Positions 16,314 through 25,365 of a DNA stretch of 64,000 nucleotides are shown piece after piece. This DNA is from Serratia grimesii NBRC 13537 (GTDB taxonomy: Bacteria; Pseudomonadota; Gammaproteobacteria; Enterobacterales; Enterobacteriaceae), in assembly GCF_001590905.1 (NCBI RefSeq), contig NZ_BCTT01000003.1, positions 392,778-456,777 on the forward strand, in the 5' to 3' direction. Numbering within the stretch: position 1 is the first letter of the stretch; each line of letters begins with the position of its first letter. A model generated the notes under the pieces. That model saw nothing but the letters and a program-made list of their open reading frames with translations, had not been told where the DNA came from and searched no databases. A program made the position numbers and the translations under genes.

Positions 16314-17318
16314 ATGTCAGAACCCAGGGTCAAGATTACGATGAATAAAGATTTTACCTTTACGATTAAGCGCAGTTCCTTCGATGAAAACTATAACCCT
16401 TCAGAAGGTACGCGTATTACAACCAACTTTGCTAACTTGGCCCGAGGAAAGAATCGCCAGGAGAATTTACGCAATACTTTGGTGATGATTGATAATCGGT
16501 TCAATTCATTAGCCAATTGGGATAACCCCAAGAGCAATCGCTATTCTGTCGAACTTGAAATCATTTCCGTTGAGATGAGTATTGAAGGCAATGGCAATAC
16601 CTTCCCAGTGATTGAAATATTAAAAACAAATATTATTGATAAGAAAAACAACGAGCGCATTGAAGGTATTGTGGGGAATAATTTTTCTTCTTACGTACGA
16701 GATTATGACTTCAGCGTATTGCTGTTAGAACACAATAATAACCAACCCCAATTTAACATTCCAGATAACTTTGGGGATTTGCATGGGAACATATTTAAAT
16801 ATTTCGTTAACTCAAATGAGTACAAAGAGAACTTTAAAAAATCACCTGTAATATGCTTAAGTGTCTCAAGTAAAGATACCTATTACCGGACGGGGAACCA
16901 ACATCCTGTATTAGGCATTGAGTATCAGCAGAATGATTCTTCCTTGACTGAAAAATATTTCAATAAAATGGGGTTACAGGTTCGTTATTTTATGCCTAAA
17001 AATAGCGTTGCGCCTTTGGCTTTTTATTTTTCTGGTGATTTACTTAGTGATTATACTGATATTGAGCTTATCAGTACGATCAGCACGATGGAGACTTTCC
17101 AGAAAATTTACCGACCTGAGATTTACAATAGTAACTCTGCCGCAGGACAATACTATCAACCCAGCCTGAATCATCAGGATCATTCATTAACAAAAATTGT
17201 TTATGACCGGGAAGAACGCAGCCAGTTAGCTATTGAGCAGGGGAAATTTACTGAAGAGCACTTCATCAAGCCATACAAGAATATTCTTGAACAATGGTCC
17301 GCTAACTACGCTCTTTGA
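16314..17318 (+). CDS. mesX: DUF1852 protein MesX (putative oxygenase for methionine synthesis)
   Basis: A 334-residue cytosolic protein that I recognise as DUF1852 from the block RITTNFANLARGKNRQENLR, with continuing family sequence such as TLVMIDNRFNSLANWDNP. DUF1852 is found next to, and genetically required by, the core methionine synthase MesD (published genetics: activity needs DUF1852 and oxygen but not methyl-folate or cobalamin). The gene directly precedes mesD by 27 bp here. No signal peptide or membrane segment is seen. Base composition is clearly more AT-rich than its neighbours, which may reflect transfer. The start is uncertain: the ATG at 16314 lacks a good ribosome-binding site, and an in-frame ATG at 16341 (MNKDFTFTIKR) is a serious alternative. 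Confidence 0.88.
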   Translation: MSEPRVKITMNKDFTFTIKRSSFDENYNPSEGTRITTNFANLARGKNRQENLRNTLVMIDNRFNSLANWDNPKSNRYSVELEIISVEMSIEGNGNTFPVIEILKTNIIDKKNNERIEGIVGNNFSSYVRDYDFSVLLLEHNNNQPQFNIPDNFGDLHGNIFKYFVNSNEYKENFKKSPVICLSVSSKDTYYRTGNQHPVLGIEYQQNDSSLTEKYFNKMGLQVRYFMPKNSVAPLAFYFSGDLLSDYTDIELISTISTMETFQKIYRPEIYNSNSAAGQYYQPSLNHQDHSLTKIVYDREERSQLAIEQGKFTEEHFIKPYKNILEQWSANYAL

Positions 17319-17345
17319 TTAACCGAAAATAAAAGGTCATCTATT

Positions 17346-18377
17346 ATGAAAATATTACTTCCCACTTCAACTGCTGGCAGTTTGCCTAAACCTTCCTGGC
17401 TTGCACAACCAGAGACACTTTGGTCCCCTTGGAAATTGCAAAATGAAGAATTAATTGAGGGGAAACAAGATGCACTGCGTTTGTCCCTGGAAGACCAACT
17501 GCGGGCAGGCATTGACATTGTCAGTGATGGCGAGCAAACGCGCCAACACTTTGTCACTACGTTTATTGAGCACCTCAGCGGCGTTGACTTTGAGAAACGT
17601 CAGGTCGTTAAAATTCGTAATCGTTATGATGCGAGTGTACCGACCGTCGTGGGTGCTGTGGCGCGTCAAAAACCTGTTTTTGTCGAAGATGCCAAGTTTT
17701 TACGTCAGCTCACCAAGCAGCCTATTAAATGGGCCCTGCCAGGGCCTATGACGATGATCGATACGCTCTATGATAGTCACTATAAGAGCCGCGAAAAGCT
17801 TGCGTGGGAGTTTGCAAAAATTCTCAATCAAGAGGCAAAAGAATTAGAAGCTGCTGGCGTCGATATTATTCAGTTCGATGAGCCTGCCTTTAACGTATTT
17901 TTTGATGAGGTGAACGATTGGGGGATCGCCGCGTTAGAAAAAGCCATTGAAGGACTTAAATGTGAAACGGCTGTGCATATCTGCTATGGATATGGCATCA
18001 AGGCCAATACCGATTGGAAAAAGACGTTGGGGTCAGAGTGGCGACAATATGAAGAAGCTTTCCCAAAACTGCAAACATCTAATATCGATATAATCTCACT
18101 GGAATGCCATAACTCGCATGTCCCAATGGATCTGCTTGAACTGATTCGCGGTAAAAAAGTAATGGTTGGGGCCATTGATGTGGCAACCAACACCATAGAG
18201 ACACCAGAAGAAGTCGCCAATACATTACGTAAAGCACTTCAGTTTGTAGATGCCGATAAACTCTATCCTTCTACCAACTGTGGCATGGCTCCCTTGTCTC
18301 GTCAGGTTGCCACAGGCAAACTCAATGCCTTAAGCGCGGGCGCAGAGATCATCCGCAGAGAACTCTCAACGAAATAA
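17346..18377 (+). CDS. mesD: core (folate-independent) methionine synthase MesD
   Basis: A 343-residue protein equal to the catalytic C-terminal half of MetE, lacking the folate-binding N-terminal half. It methylates homocysteine. The zinc ligands of MetE are all present at the expected spacing: His211 and Cys213 (VHICYGYG), Glu253 (SLECHNSH) and Cys312 (STNCGMAPL). DIIQFDEPAFN near 173-183 and the opening LLPTSTAGSLPKPSWL are also typical. Pairing with mesX assigns it to the MesD family of aerobic bacteria, whose methyl donor was unknown when described. An AAAAGG site precedes the ATG. An ordinary MetE or MetH probably exists elsewhere but cannot be checked. Confidence 0.9.
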   Translation: MKILLPTSTAGSLPKPSWLAQPETLWSPWKLQNEELIEGKQDALRLSLEDQLRAGIDIVSDGEQTRQHFVTTFIEHLSGVDFEKRQVVKIRNRYDASVPTVVGAVARQKPVFVEDAKFLRQLTKQPIKWALPGPMTMIDTLYDSHYKSREKLAWEFAKILNQEAKELEAAGVDIIQFDEPAFNVFFDEVNDWGIAALEKAIEGLKCETAVHICYGYGIKANTDWKKTLGSEWRQYEEAFPKLQTSNIDIISLECHNSHVPMDLLELIRGKKVMVGAIDVATNTIETPEEVANTLRKALQFVDADKLYPSTNCGMAPLSRQVATGKLNALSAGAEIIRRELSTK

Positions 18378-18710
18378 CATCGCTAAATATTCGGTCTATC
18401 TAAAGGAAATCCCCAGGGTGTTAGGCGTACAGCACAACCTGACTAATGTGGAACGATAAAGTGCGAAGTTGTTTAGTGCGTTTGTATTTTGAATAATGTC
18501 TACTTTGCCACTGAGCAGTCCAGATGACATCGGGCTGCTTAGAGCAAACAGCAGAAGTTCACGATTTCTTATATGGTCGAATAAAGGGTGTGCTCCTCTA
18601 GAACGCCGAAACTCTACCGTTTTAATAAAGTTATAGACTAATTAACACACCGGAAAGCCATCAAAAATGCGAATGACTTCATCTTTGATGGTTTCTGAAT
18701 CCGTTGTTAC
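18378..18710. other. intergenic region between mesD and the efflux operon
   Basis: About 330 bp between convergent units with no supported gene. Its right end contains the CCATCAAA/TTTGATGG hairpin (listed separately). The rest is AT-rich sequence in which I see no repeat, transposon end or RNA. Confidence 0.5.
18658..18691 (-). terminator. weak terminator of the efflux operon
   Basis: An 8-bp stem CCATCAAA/TTTGATGG with an 18-nt loop lies 20 bp after the outer-membrane-factor stop codon on the minus strand. Only CTTTCC follows, so termination may be inefficient. Confidence 0.45.
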
Positions 18711-20207
18711 TCAGCGCGGATAATTACCGACAGCACGATTCACTGCCGCCCATGCCGTCATGACATCTCGTTGGCTCATGGCCAGCGCCTGCCTTGCCTG
18801 GATATTGCTGCGCTGTGCATCCAACACATCGATAAAATTGCTAAGTCCGCCATCGTAACGTGCCTGGATTAGCTTCAGTGCCTGTCCGGCACTGTCCGCG
18901 CGAATCTGCTGCTCGTTTAATTTTTGCTGCGCCGCTGCATAACGACTTAAAGCATCATCAATTTCCTGCCACGCCTTCAGAACTGTTTTGTGGTAATCGA
19001 CTGCAGCCTGCTGTTGAACGGTTTCCCGCAAAACCACCGTCGCTTTTCGACGTCCTCGGTCAAACAAGGGCAGATTCAGGCTCGGTCCTACTGACCAGCT
19101 GCGGCTGCCCCACTCAGTAAAGTTATCTGCACTGTAGGTATCCATACCAATTCGTGCGCCCAATGTAATACTCGGGTAAAGTTCGGCTTCCGCTACACCA
19201 ATTCTCGCCGTTGCCGCATGAAGACGGGCTTCTGCAGCCCGGATGTCAGGTCGGTTGAGTGCCACTTCGGACGGAATACCCATGTGCAATGGTGGCAAAT
19301 TGCCCGGTTTTAAGCTGTCCGCGTGATATTGCAGCTGCTGCTGCAGCGCACCAGGCCGTTCGTCCAACAGCAAGAGGAGCTGGTTCATTGCCACACCTTC
19401 CTGTGCCTGAAGGTCGATCAGGTTCGCTCGGGTGGCAGCCAGTTCACTGCGCTGCCTTTCCTGACTGGTCTCATCCAGCTCTCCACCCTCTGTTCGTGCC
19501 TGAATCAGAGAAAGGCGTTCATCCAGCGCTTTTTCATCCTGTTTGGCGAGCATGATTTGCTGCTGAATGCCACGCAAGTTGTAATAGTTATTCACCACAT
19601 CACCGACAATACTCAGCCTTGCCAGCTCCAGCATCGCTTTCTGGGATTGAACATCCGCGTCAGAAGCTTCTATTGCGCGGCGTACATGCCCCCACAGATC
19701 GACTTCCCATGAGAAATCCAGCCCACCTTGATACCAGTTCGACGGCGCAGCCATCAGCTGTATGAGTTCATCTGGGTTGGGCAGCGCTTCTTTCAGAGCT
19801 CGCGTTGAAGGGCTGTTCTCGCTTTGCTGGATCCGGGTGACACTGCCAGTGGCGTTCACCGTTGGAGTTTGCTGCGAAGCGGTTATCTGCTGCTGTGCAC
19901 GGGCGCTAGCAAATCGCAACGTTGCGGTGCGAATATCCGGGCTCGCCGATAAGGCTTTGGTAACCAGTGCATCAAGTACAGGATCGTTATAGCGTTTCCA
20001 CCACTGGTTATCTGAAACGGCGTTCCCTCCTGGTAGCGTATGCAACGCGGCATCACCGCTGCGCCAGGTTGTCCAGTCTGTTGGTGCATCTGCCTTTGGC
20101 TTTTGGAAATCCGGACCAACTGTACAACCACTGATGAGAGTCAGTGCAGTCATCGCCGCCAGCGCGGATAATGCATGACGATTGAAAAGTGAAAAACGGT
20201 TATTCAT
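18711..20207 (-). CDS. outer membrane efflux lipoprotein (TolC/NodT family)
   Basis: A 498-residue outer-membrane factor. A lipoprotein signal peptide is visible (MNNRFSLFNRHALSALAAMT then the lipobox LISGC, Cys28), followed by TVGPDFQKP, the standard start of mature NodT-type proteins. Two OEP repeats cover the rest, with ALNRPDIRAAEARLHAATARI and, near the end, ARYDGGLSNFIDVLDAQRS. It forms trimeric periplasm-spanning tunnels. It is the last gene of the efflux operon, 13 bp after the permease, and supplies the exit duct for the ABC pump. Confidence 0.92.
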   Translation of the reverse strand: MNNRFSLFNRHALSALAAMTALTLISGCTVGPDFQKPKADAPTDWTTWRSGDAALHTLPGGNAVSDNQWWKRYNDPVLDALVTKALSASPDIRTATLRFASARAQQQITASQQTPTVNATGSVTRIQQSENSPSTRALKEALPNPDELIQLMAAPSNWYQGGLDFSWEVDLWGHVRRAIEASDADVQSQKAMLELARLSIVGDVVNNYYNLRGIQQQIMLAKQDEKALDERLSLIQARTEGGELDETSQERQRSELAATRANLIDLQAQEGVAMNQLLLLLDERPGALQQQLQYHADSLKPGNLPPLHMGIPSEVALNRPDIRAAEARLHAATARIGVAEAELYPSITLGARIGMDTYSADNFTEWGSRSWSVGPSLNLPLFDRGRRKATVVLRETVQQQAAVDYHKTVLKAWQEIDDALSRYAAAQQKLNEQQIRADSAGQALKLIQARYDGGLSNFIDVLDAQRSNIQARQALAMSQRDVMTAWAAVNRAVGNYPR

Positions 20208-20220
20208 CTGGATCTCTGCA

Positions 20221-21339
20221 TCAGTAGAGTCGGTTACGAAACAGCCACGCGGCCAACGGCATGGTGATAACTGCCATGGCTATCATGGGAATAAAATCAA
20301 AAGCGACGTCGCTAAACCCAGCGCCTTCGAGATAGACCCGCCGCACAAGATCAATGGCAAAACGCAGTGGATTAGCATAGGTCAGGGTATCAAGCACCGC
20401 AGGCATGGTTTGCACAGGAGTTAGCAATCCGGAAAGCAACATGAGCGGCATGATGAGTAAGAAGGTGTACAACATGGCCTGTTGCATGTTGATGGAAACC
20501 GCTGAAATCGACAGCCCCAGACCGACAGCTGCAATATTGAAACTGAGCAGCCCGAAATAGAGAAGAAACAGCGACCCGTTCATTGGGATCTGGAACCAGA
20601 ATAATATGACCAAGAGGATGATTGTCGATTGCACCAACCCAACCAACACCGGTGGGATGGCTTTGCCAATTAGCAACTGCATGGGCGTAAAGGGTGTGAC
20701 CAGAAGTTGGTCAAAGGTCCCCTGCTCCCGTTCTCTGGCGACCGAAAGAGCCGACAACAACAACGTCTGCATCATACTGATTGCCGCAATCAGCGTGGGC
20801 ATCAATCCCCATCGAGACTCAAGATTCGGATTATACCAGGCGCGGACCTCAACATTTATCGGTGAAAGGTTGCCTGTCCTGCGCTGGTTAAAGTCGTTGA
20901 CCACCGCGCTGATATAACCTGCTGCCGCACCTGCGGTAGAGGAATTACGGCCATCGAGGATCACCTGCAATGGTGACGTCAGTCCCTGGTTAAGCTTATT
21001 TTCAAAATCAGGTGGGAATGTCAGTACCATCAAGGCTTTCCCGTCCATTACCACCTGCTGAATTTGCGAGGCTGACGTCAGCGTGGCGGTTCGGTTAAAT
21101 ACGCCAGTCCCGTCCAAGTGCGAAATAATTTGTGTTGAAGCCTGACCCCGGCTTTGATCCAGTACAGCATAGTCAACGTGGTTAACATCATAGGTTGCCG
21201 CGTAGCCAAACAGTAACGCCTGCATAAAAACGGGAGCAATCAGGATCACTCTGTTGGCGGGTTCTTTGACAATGGTCAGGATTTCTTTTCTTATCAGAAA
21301 GCTGATGTGCCGCAGCCATTGTTGGAATTCAGATATCAT
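20221..21339 (-). CDS. ABC-2 type efflux permease, second subunit (YbhR/YhhJ-like)
   Basis: A 372-residue inner-membrane permease of the ABC-2 family. It has one N-terminal membrane helix (about 25-45, ILIAPVFMQALLFGY), a large periplasmic domain to about residue 175, then five C-terminal helices with the family motif AREREQGTFDQLLVTPFTPMQLLIGK (several blocks) and RFAIDLVRRVYLEG near the end. It follows the other permease by 3 bp. The pair should form a heterodimeric channel driven by the fused ATPase. E. coli YbhFSR exports cations and some drugs; the substrate here is unknown. Confidence 0.9.
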   Translation of the reverse strand: MISEFQQWLRHISFLIRKEILTIVKEPANRVILIAPVFMQALLFGYAATYDVNHVDYAVLDQSRGQASTQIISHLDGTGVFNRTATLTSASQIQQVVMDGKALMVLTFPPDFENKLNQGLTSPLQVILDGRNSSTAGAAAGYISAVVNDFNQRRTGNLSPINVEVRAWYNPNLESRWGLMPTLIAAISMMQTLLLSALSVAREREQGTFDQLLVTPFTPMQLLIGKAIPPVLVGLVQSTIILLVILFWFQIPMNGSLFLLYFGLLSFNIAAVGLGLSISAVSINMQQAMLYTFLLIMPLMLLSGLLTPVQTMPAVLDTLTYANPLRFAIDLVRRVYLEGAGFSDVAFDFIPMIAMAVITMPLAAWLFRNRLY

Positions 21340-21342
21340 GCG

Positions 21343-22470
21343 CTACCTCAGCCGTTTGCGAAGGGAAAGTCGTGAGGCATTAATCAGGATAACCGCATAG
21401 AGCAGCAGGATGCCGCATTGGCGGAAAAACATCGGCCAGTCATCACCACCCAGAAACAGCGTCTTGATAAGTGACATGAAATGGGTTGCGGGTAAAATCT
21501 GACTGACAACCTGAACGACTATCGGTAAGTTACGGATATCAAAAACAAAACCAGATAGCATCATCGCAGGCATAAAACTCGCAATCAGTGCAATCTGGCT
21601 GGCCAAAAACTGGCTTGGCGCAAAGCCTGATATGGTCAACCCCATCCCCAGCGAGACCAACAAATACAGTAGTGAAGACGTAATGATGGCGAAGAGAGAG
21701 CCTCTGATTGGGATCGCAAACAGGTAATGCGCAGCAAGCAGGCAGATAACGAGATCGACAGTGCCAATCACCATATAAGGTGCAAGTTTGGCCAACACCA
21801 GTTCCAGTGGGCGAACGGGTGTAACAAACAAGGCTTCAAGTGTTCCCCGCTCACGCTCACGGGCAATCAGCAGTCCGGTAAGAAATGCCCCAATCAGCGT
21901 CAAGATGAGGACGAGGATCCCCGGCACAATAAACCAGGTACTGATCCCGGCTTCGTTGAACCACATGCGTTGTTCAATGGATACCGTGCCTGTCGTTGAC
22001 GCGAGATTTTGTCTGTCAGACTCAATCGCCGTCTGCGTACCCAATGCACCGATGATATAGCTCTGTGCCGCAGAGGCAACGCTGGTGACAGCCCCGTTGA
22101 GCAATACCTGCAATGTGCCATTTCCCGACGCCGTGCTTTCGGCATAGTCTGAAGGAATCCGAACAATGGCATCAATCTCATCTTTCTGAAGTGCTGCCTG
22201 CGCAGCAACGAGGCTCGGGTACTCCTGCACGGAGAGATAACGACTACCCTGTAATGCGGTAAGGACCTGATGGCTCTGAGTGGTATGCTGCTCCTGCACC
22301 ACCGCGACACGCGCCGTGCTCAGATCAAAAGAGACGCCGTAACCAAACAGCAAGATCAGCACGATGGGCAGTAGAAACCCGACCGCAAGGTTGCTTTTAT
22401 CGCGTATCAACTGGCGGGTTTCTTTGCGGGTCAGCGAGATCAGACGACGAAGGAACGTTGAATCATTCAT
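21343..22470 (-). CDS. ABC-2 type efflux permease, first subunit (YbhS-like)
   Basis: A 375-residue ABC-2 permease, paralogue of the next gene, with the same architecture: helix at about 20-40 (LAVGFLLPIVLILLFGYGV), periplasmic domain, then five helices with IARERERGTLEALFVTPVRP. The open frame extends to 22521, but the ATG at 22470 overlaps the ATPase gene's end by 8 nt (ATGAATGA arrangement) and has AAGGAG at good spacing, so I choose it. Coupled translation with the ATPase is expected. Confidence 0.9.
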   Translation of the reverse strand: MNDSTFLRRLISLTRKETRQLIRDKSNLAVGFLLPIVLILLFGYGVSFDLSTARVAVVQEQHTTQSHQVLTALQGSRYLSVQEYPSLVAAQAALQKDEIDAIVRIPSDYAESTASGNGTLQVLLNGAVTSVASAAQSYIIGALGTQTAIESDRQNLASTTGTVSIEQRMWFNEAGISTWFIVPGILVLILTLIGAFLTGLLIARERERGTLEALFVTPVRPLELVLAKLAPYMVIGTVDLVICLLAAHYLFAIPIRGSLFAIITSSLLYLLVSLGMGLTISGFAPSQFLASQIALIASFMPAMMLSGFVFDIRNLPIVVQVVSQILPATHFMSLIKTLFLGGDDWPMFFRQCGILLLYAVILINASRLSLRKRLR

Positions 22471-24244
22471 TACTGAGCTCCTTTTGAGCCACCTGAGCAC
22501 GGGAATTTTCGACAATGGCAATAAAGGCAGTATTCATGTCTGCTGTATGGTCAAGTCCTGCGAGCTGACGGACTTCTTTAGGCGTACCCAACGCCAGCAG
22601 CTTTCCCGCATCCTGAATCGCAATCCTGTCGCAATATTCGGCCTCCTCCATAAAATGCGTTGTGACGATAATAGTGATGCCTTTGTTCGCCAGTTCGCCA
22701 ATGGTGTACCAGAACAGACGCCGCGCCAGTGGATCGATACCGCTGGTCGGCTCATCGAGAAAAACAATTTCCGGTTCATGCAACAAAGCTACTGCCATGG
22801 ATAAACGCTGTTTGAATCCTCCAGGCAGTTCGCCGCTAATGGCATCCGGACTCAGTTCAAATTGCTTCAGAGAAGCCTCTATCTGGCGGTTCAGTTTTTC
22901 ACCAGACAGGCCATAGGCTCCCCCAAAGAAAGTCAGGTTGTCCCGTACGCTGAGGTTGCCGTAAAGGGCAAATTTCTGCGAGACGTAGCCAATACGGGCA
23001 CGCGCTTTCGCCCGCGCTGTGCGCAGGTTCATTCCGGCTACTTCCAGTTGCCCGCTGGTCGCAGGCAGCAACCCACACAGCATACGGAACGTGGTCGTTT
23101 TCCCTGCGCCATTCGGCCCTAACAAGCCGAAGATTTCGCCGCGTTTGACGTCAAAAGAGGTATTGGCAACCGCGGTGAAATCACCAAATTTTCGCACCAG
23201 ATCTTTCACGACGATGACCGGCTCGTCACTGTCGCTATTACTGTTTTGTGCGGAGACCATTTCCGCTTTTACCGGCCCGCCAGGCGCAGTCGAATCGTGC
23301 TGCTGTGCTTGATGCAATAACAACATGAAACCATCTTCCAGTTCTGCTTCCCTCGGAGTGGCATTCACTTCACGCGGTGTGGTTTTATCATCGGCAGATA
23401 GGCAGATAAAGCGGACGGCATCGCCTTTGGGTACTGCATCAGCAATGGCGTCGCGCTTTTCGAGTAGATGAGCCTGTAAAATACGTGATTTAGTGCCTTG
23501 TGCAGGAACGGCCAACCATGTTCTACCTGCGGCCTTCTGACGCAGCATTTCAGGTTTACCCTCTGCGAGGATTTTGCCCTGATTCATCACATAAATTTGC
23601 GCGCAGCGCTCGGCCTCGTCCATATAGGCGGTACTGATGATAACGCTCAGTTTTTCATCTTTAACCAGCTGTTCGATGATTTTCCAAAGATCACGACGAG
23701 AGAGAGGATCAACCCCGACGCTCGGTTCATCAAGCAGCAGCAAATCAGGGGAACGCACCAGCGTGCAGGCCAACCCCAGCTTTTGCTTCATACCACCTGA
23801 GAGCTTTCCGGCTGGGCGCGCCGTAAAGCGGGTCAAATCGGTTATCGACAGCAGTCGTTCGAAGCGTTCTTGTCTGACCTGCGAGGGAACGCCATGCAAA
23901 TCCGCGTACAAATCGAGATTTTCCTGCACGCTGAGATCCTCATACAGCCCAAAACGCTGCGGCATGTAACTGATGCGGTTTTGCACTGACTGCGGATCTG
24001 CGGTCACATCTGTGCCCAATACGGTCAAGCTGCCTGAACTGGGTTCATAAAGCCCGGCAATCAGCCGCTGAAAGGTGGTTTTCCCCGCACCATCAGGGCC
24101 AACCAGCGCAGTCAACTCCCCAGCACGAATGTTAAGCGTCAGGCCATCCAGTGCACGCGTTTCAGGAGCATTTTTGGTGACACCTGGAAACAGACGCACC
24201 AAGTCGTGTGCAATGACGACATGCTGATTATCAGTTACTGGCAT
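22463..24244 (-). CDS. fused dual ABC ATPase of efflux pump (YbhF-like)
   Basis: A 593-residue protein with two nucleotide-binding domains in one chain. The first has Walker A GPDGAGKTT, signature LSGGMKQ and Walker B LLLLDEPSVGVDP, but its H-loop reads STAYMDEAE, with Tyr where His is expected. The second has GPNGAGKTT, the signature variant LPGGFKQR, LDEPTSGIDPLARR and a normal TTHFMEEAE. Such asymmetry is known for YbhF/RbbA-type fusions and suggests that one ATP site is slow or regulatory. The start overlaps the membrane-fusion gene by 14 nt. It drives the two downstream permeases. Confidence 0.93.
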   Translation of the reverse strand: MPVTDNQHVVIAHDLVRLFPGVTKNAPETRALDGLTLNIRAGELTALVGPDGAGKTTFQRLIAGLYEPSSGSLTVLGTDVTADPQSVQNRISYMPQRFGLYEDLSVQENLDLYADLHGVPSQVRQERFERLLSITDLTRFTARPAGKLSGGMKQKLGLACTLVRSPDLLLLDEPSVGVDPLSRRDLWKIIEQLVKDEKLSVIISTAYMDEAERCAQIYVMNQGKILAEGKPEMLRQKAAGRTWLAVPAQGTKSRILQAHLLEKRDAIADAVPKGDAVRFICLSADDKTTPREVNATPREAELEDGFMLLLHQAQQHDSTAPGGPVKAEMVSAQNSNSDSDEPVIVVKDLVRKFGDFTAVANTSFDVKRGEIFGLLGPNGAGKTTTFRMLCGLLPATSGQLEVAGMNLRTARAKARARIGYVSQKFALYGNLSVRDNLTFFGGAYGLSGEKLNRQIEASLKQFELSPDAISGELPGGFKQRLSMAVALLHEPEIVFLDEPTSGIDPLARRLFWYTIGELANKGITIIVTTHFMEEAEYCDRIAIQDAGKLLALGTPKEVRQLAGLDHTADMNTAFIAIVENSRAQVAQKELSNE

Positions 24245-25256
24245 CGCGCTGATTCTCTGGCTGAGTATTGATAGTCACCGTTGCGGGTTGCCCCATACGC
24301 AGAACGTTATCAGGGTCGTCAACGACAATGCGGACTTCAAATACCAGATTGGTTCGCAGATCTTCAGTCTGGACAGATTTTGGCGTGAACTCAGCCACAG
24401 ATGAAATGAACCCAACTTTGCCAGTTACTGGTTTATCCGGAAATGAATCAGTGAAGACCTCTGCCGGCATGCCAGATTTCACACGCCCCAGATCACCTTC
24501 ATTCAGCCATACGCGGACCCATTTCGGCTTGCTAAGAGCCAGGGTATAGACCGCTTTTTGTGGACCGGTCATGTCACCGGGTTCCTGAAGACGTGCCCGG
24601 ACCACTGCATCTACAGGAGAACGTAATTCTGCCTGCGAGAGATGGTATTGCATCAACGCCAGCTGTGCCTCGGTAGCGCGAACCTGCGCAACGGAAGCTT
24701 CACGTTGCTCTGAGCGCACACCTTTTTCCATCAACGTCAGGCTGGCCTGACGCTCTTTCACGTTAGCCTGGGCGATACGGAGATTACTGCGGGCCGTGTC
24801 CAGTTCCTGCTTACTGACCCCCTTTCCTCCTGTGCTGGCGGAAATGCGTTGAATGCGGCTGATGTCTTCAGTTGCTTTTTGTAATTGGGCCTGTGCCGAG
24901 GACAATTGGGCTCGGGCCTGAGCCAGTTCTTCAGGCCTTGCCCCAGCCTGCTGTTCACGCACCGTTTGCTTCTGCGCATCTAGCTGCGCCTGGGCCTGCT
25001 GCTCCTGAATTTTCAGCGCACGAGTATCCAGCGTGGCGATAACCTGTCCGGCACGAACCTGATCGCCCTCATCGACAGTGAGCGTGCTAATACGGCCGCT
25101 GTCTTCGAATGCCAGTGAGACCTGGCGAATGTCGACATTTCCATGCAGCGTCAAGTGACGCTTATCTCCATCGTGACGACCAACCAGCCAGAAAGTCGCC
25201 ACGGCAATGATAAGAGCCACAACAACTACCCCGGCGATGATTTTTTTATTCATCAT
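24231..25256 (-). CDS. HlyD-family membrane fusion protein (YbhG-like)
   Basis: A 341-residue periplasmic adaptor with one N-terminal membrane anchor (KIIAGVVVVALIIAVATFWL). A barrel-sandwich half (LTLHGNVDIRQVSLAFEDSGRI) follows, then a long Gln/Ala/Glu-rich coiled-coil hairpin (about residues 70-200) and the returning half around SPVDAVVRARLQEPGDMTG. It bridges the inner-membrane ABC pump and the outer-membrane factor. It is the first gene of the operon, with AGGAC upstream of ATGATG, and is transcribed from the region containing the TetR operator palindrome. Confidence 0.92.
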   Translation of the reverse strand: MMNKKIIAGVVVVALIIAVATFWLVGRHDGDKRHLTLHGNVDIRQVSLAFEDSGRISTLTVDEGDQVRAGQVIATLDTRALKIQEQQAQAQLDAQKQTVREQQAGARPEELAQARAQLSSAQAQLQKATEDISRIQRISASTGGKGVSKQELDTARSNLRIAQANVKERQASLTLMEKGVRSEQREASVAQVRATEAQLALMQYHLSQAELRSPVDAVVRARLQEPGDMTGPQKAVYTLALSKPKWVRVWLNEGDLGRVKSGMPAEVFTDSFPDKPVTGKVGFISSVAEFTPKSVQTEDLRTNLVFEVRIVVDDPDNVLRMGQPATVTINTQPENQRDASN

Positions 25257-25286
25257 AAAAATGTCCTGATGTTCCCTGAGACACTT

Positions 25287-25307
25287 AGTTTAAATTCAAT
25301 TTAAACT
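25287..25307. promoter_or_regulatory. operator palindrome for the divergent TetR regulator
   Basis: A perfect inverted repeat, arms AGTTTAAATT and AATTTAAACT around a central C, lies midway between the divergent efflux operon and tetR-type gene. Size and symmetry fit a TetR-dimer operator controlling both directions. Confidence 0.75.
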
Positions 25308-25365
25308 TTAATTGTGTAATAATAAACCCTTCTTGTCGAATTAACTTATCTGGAAGTTGTGGATT

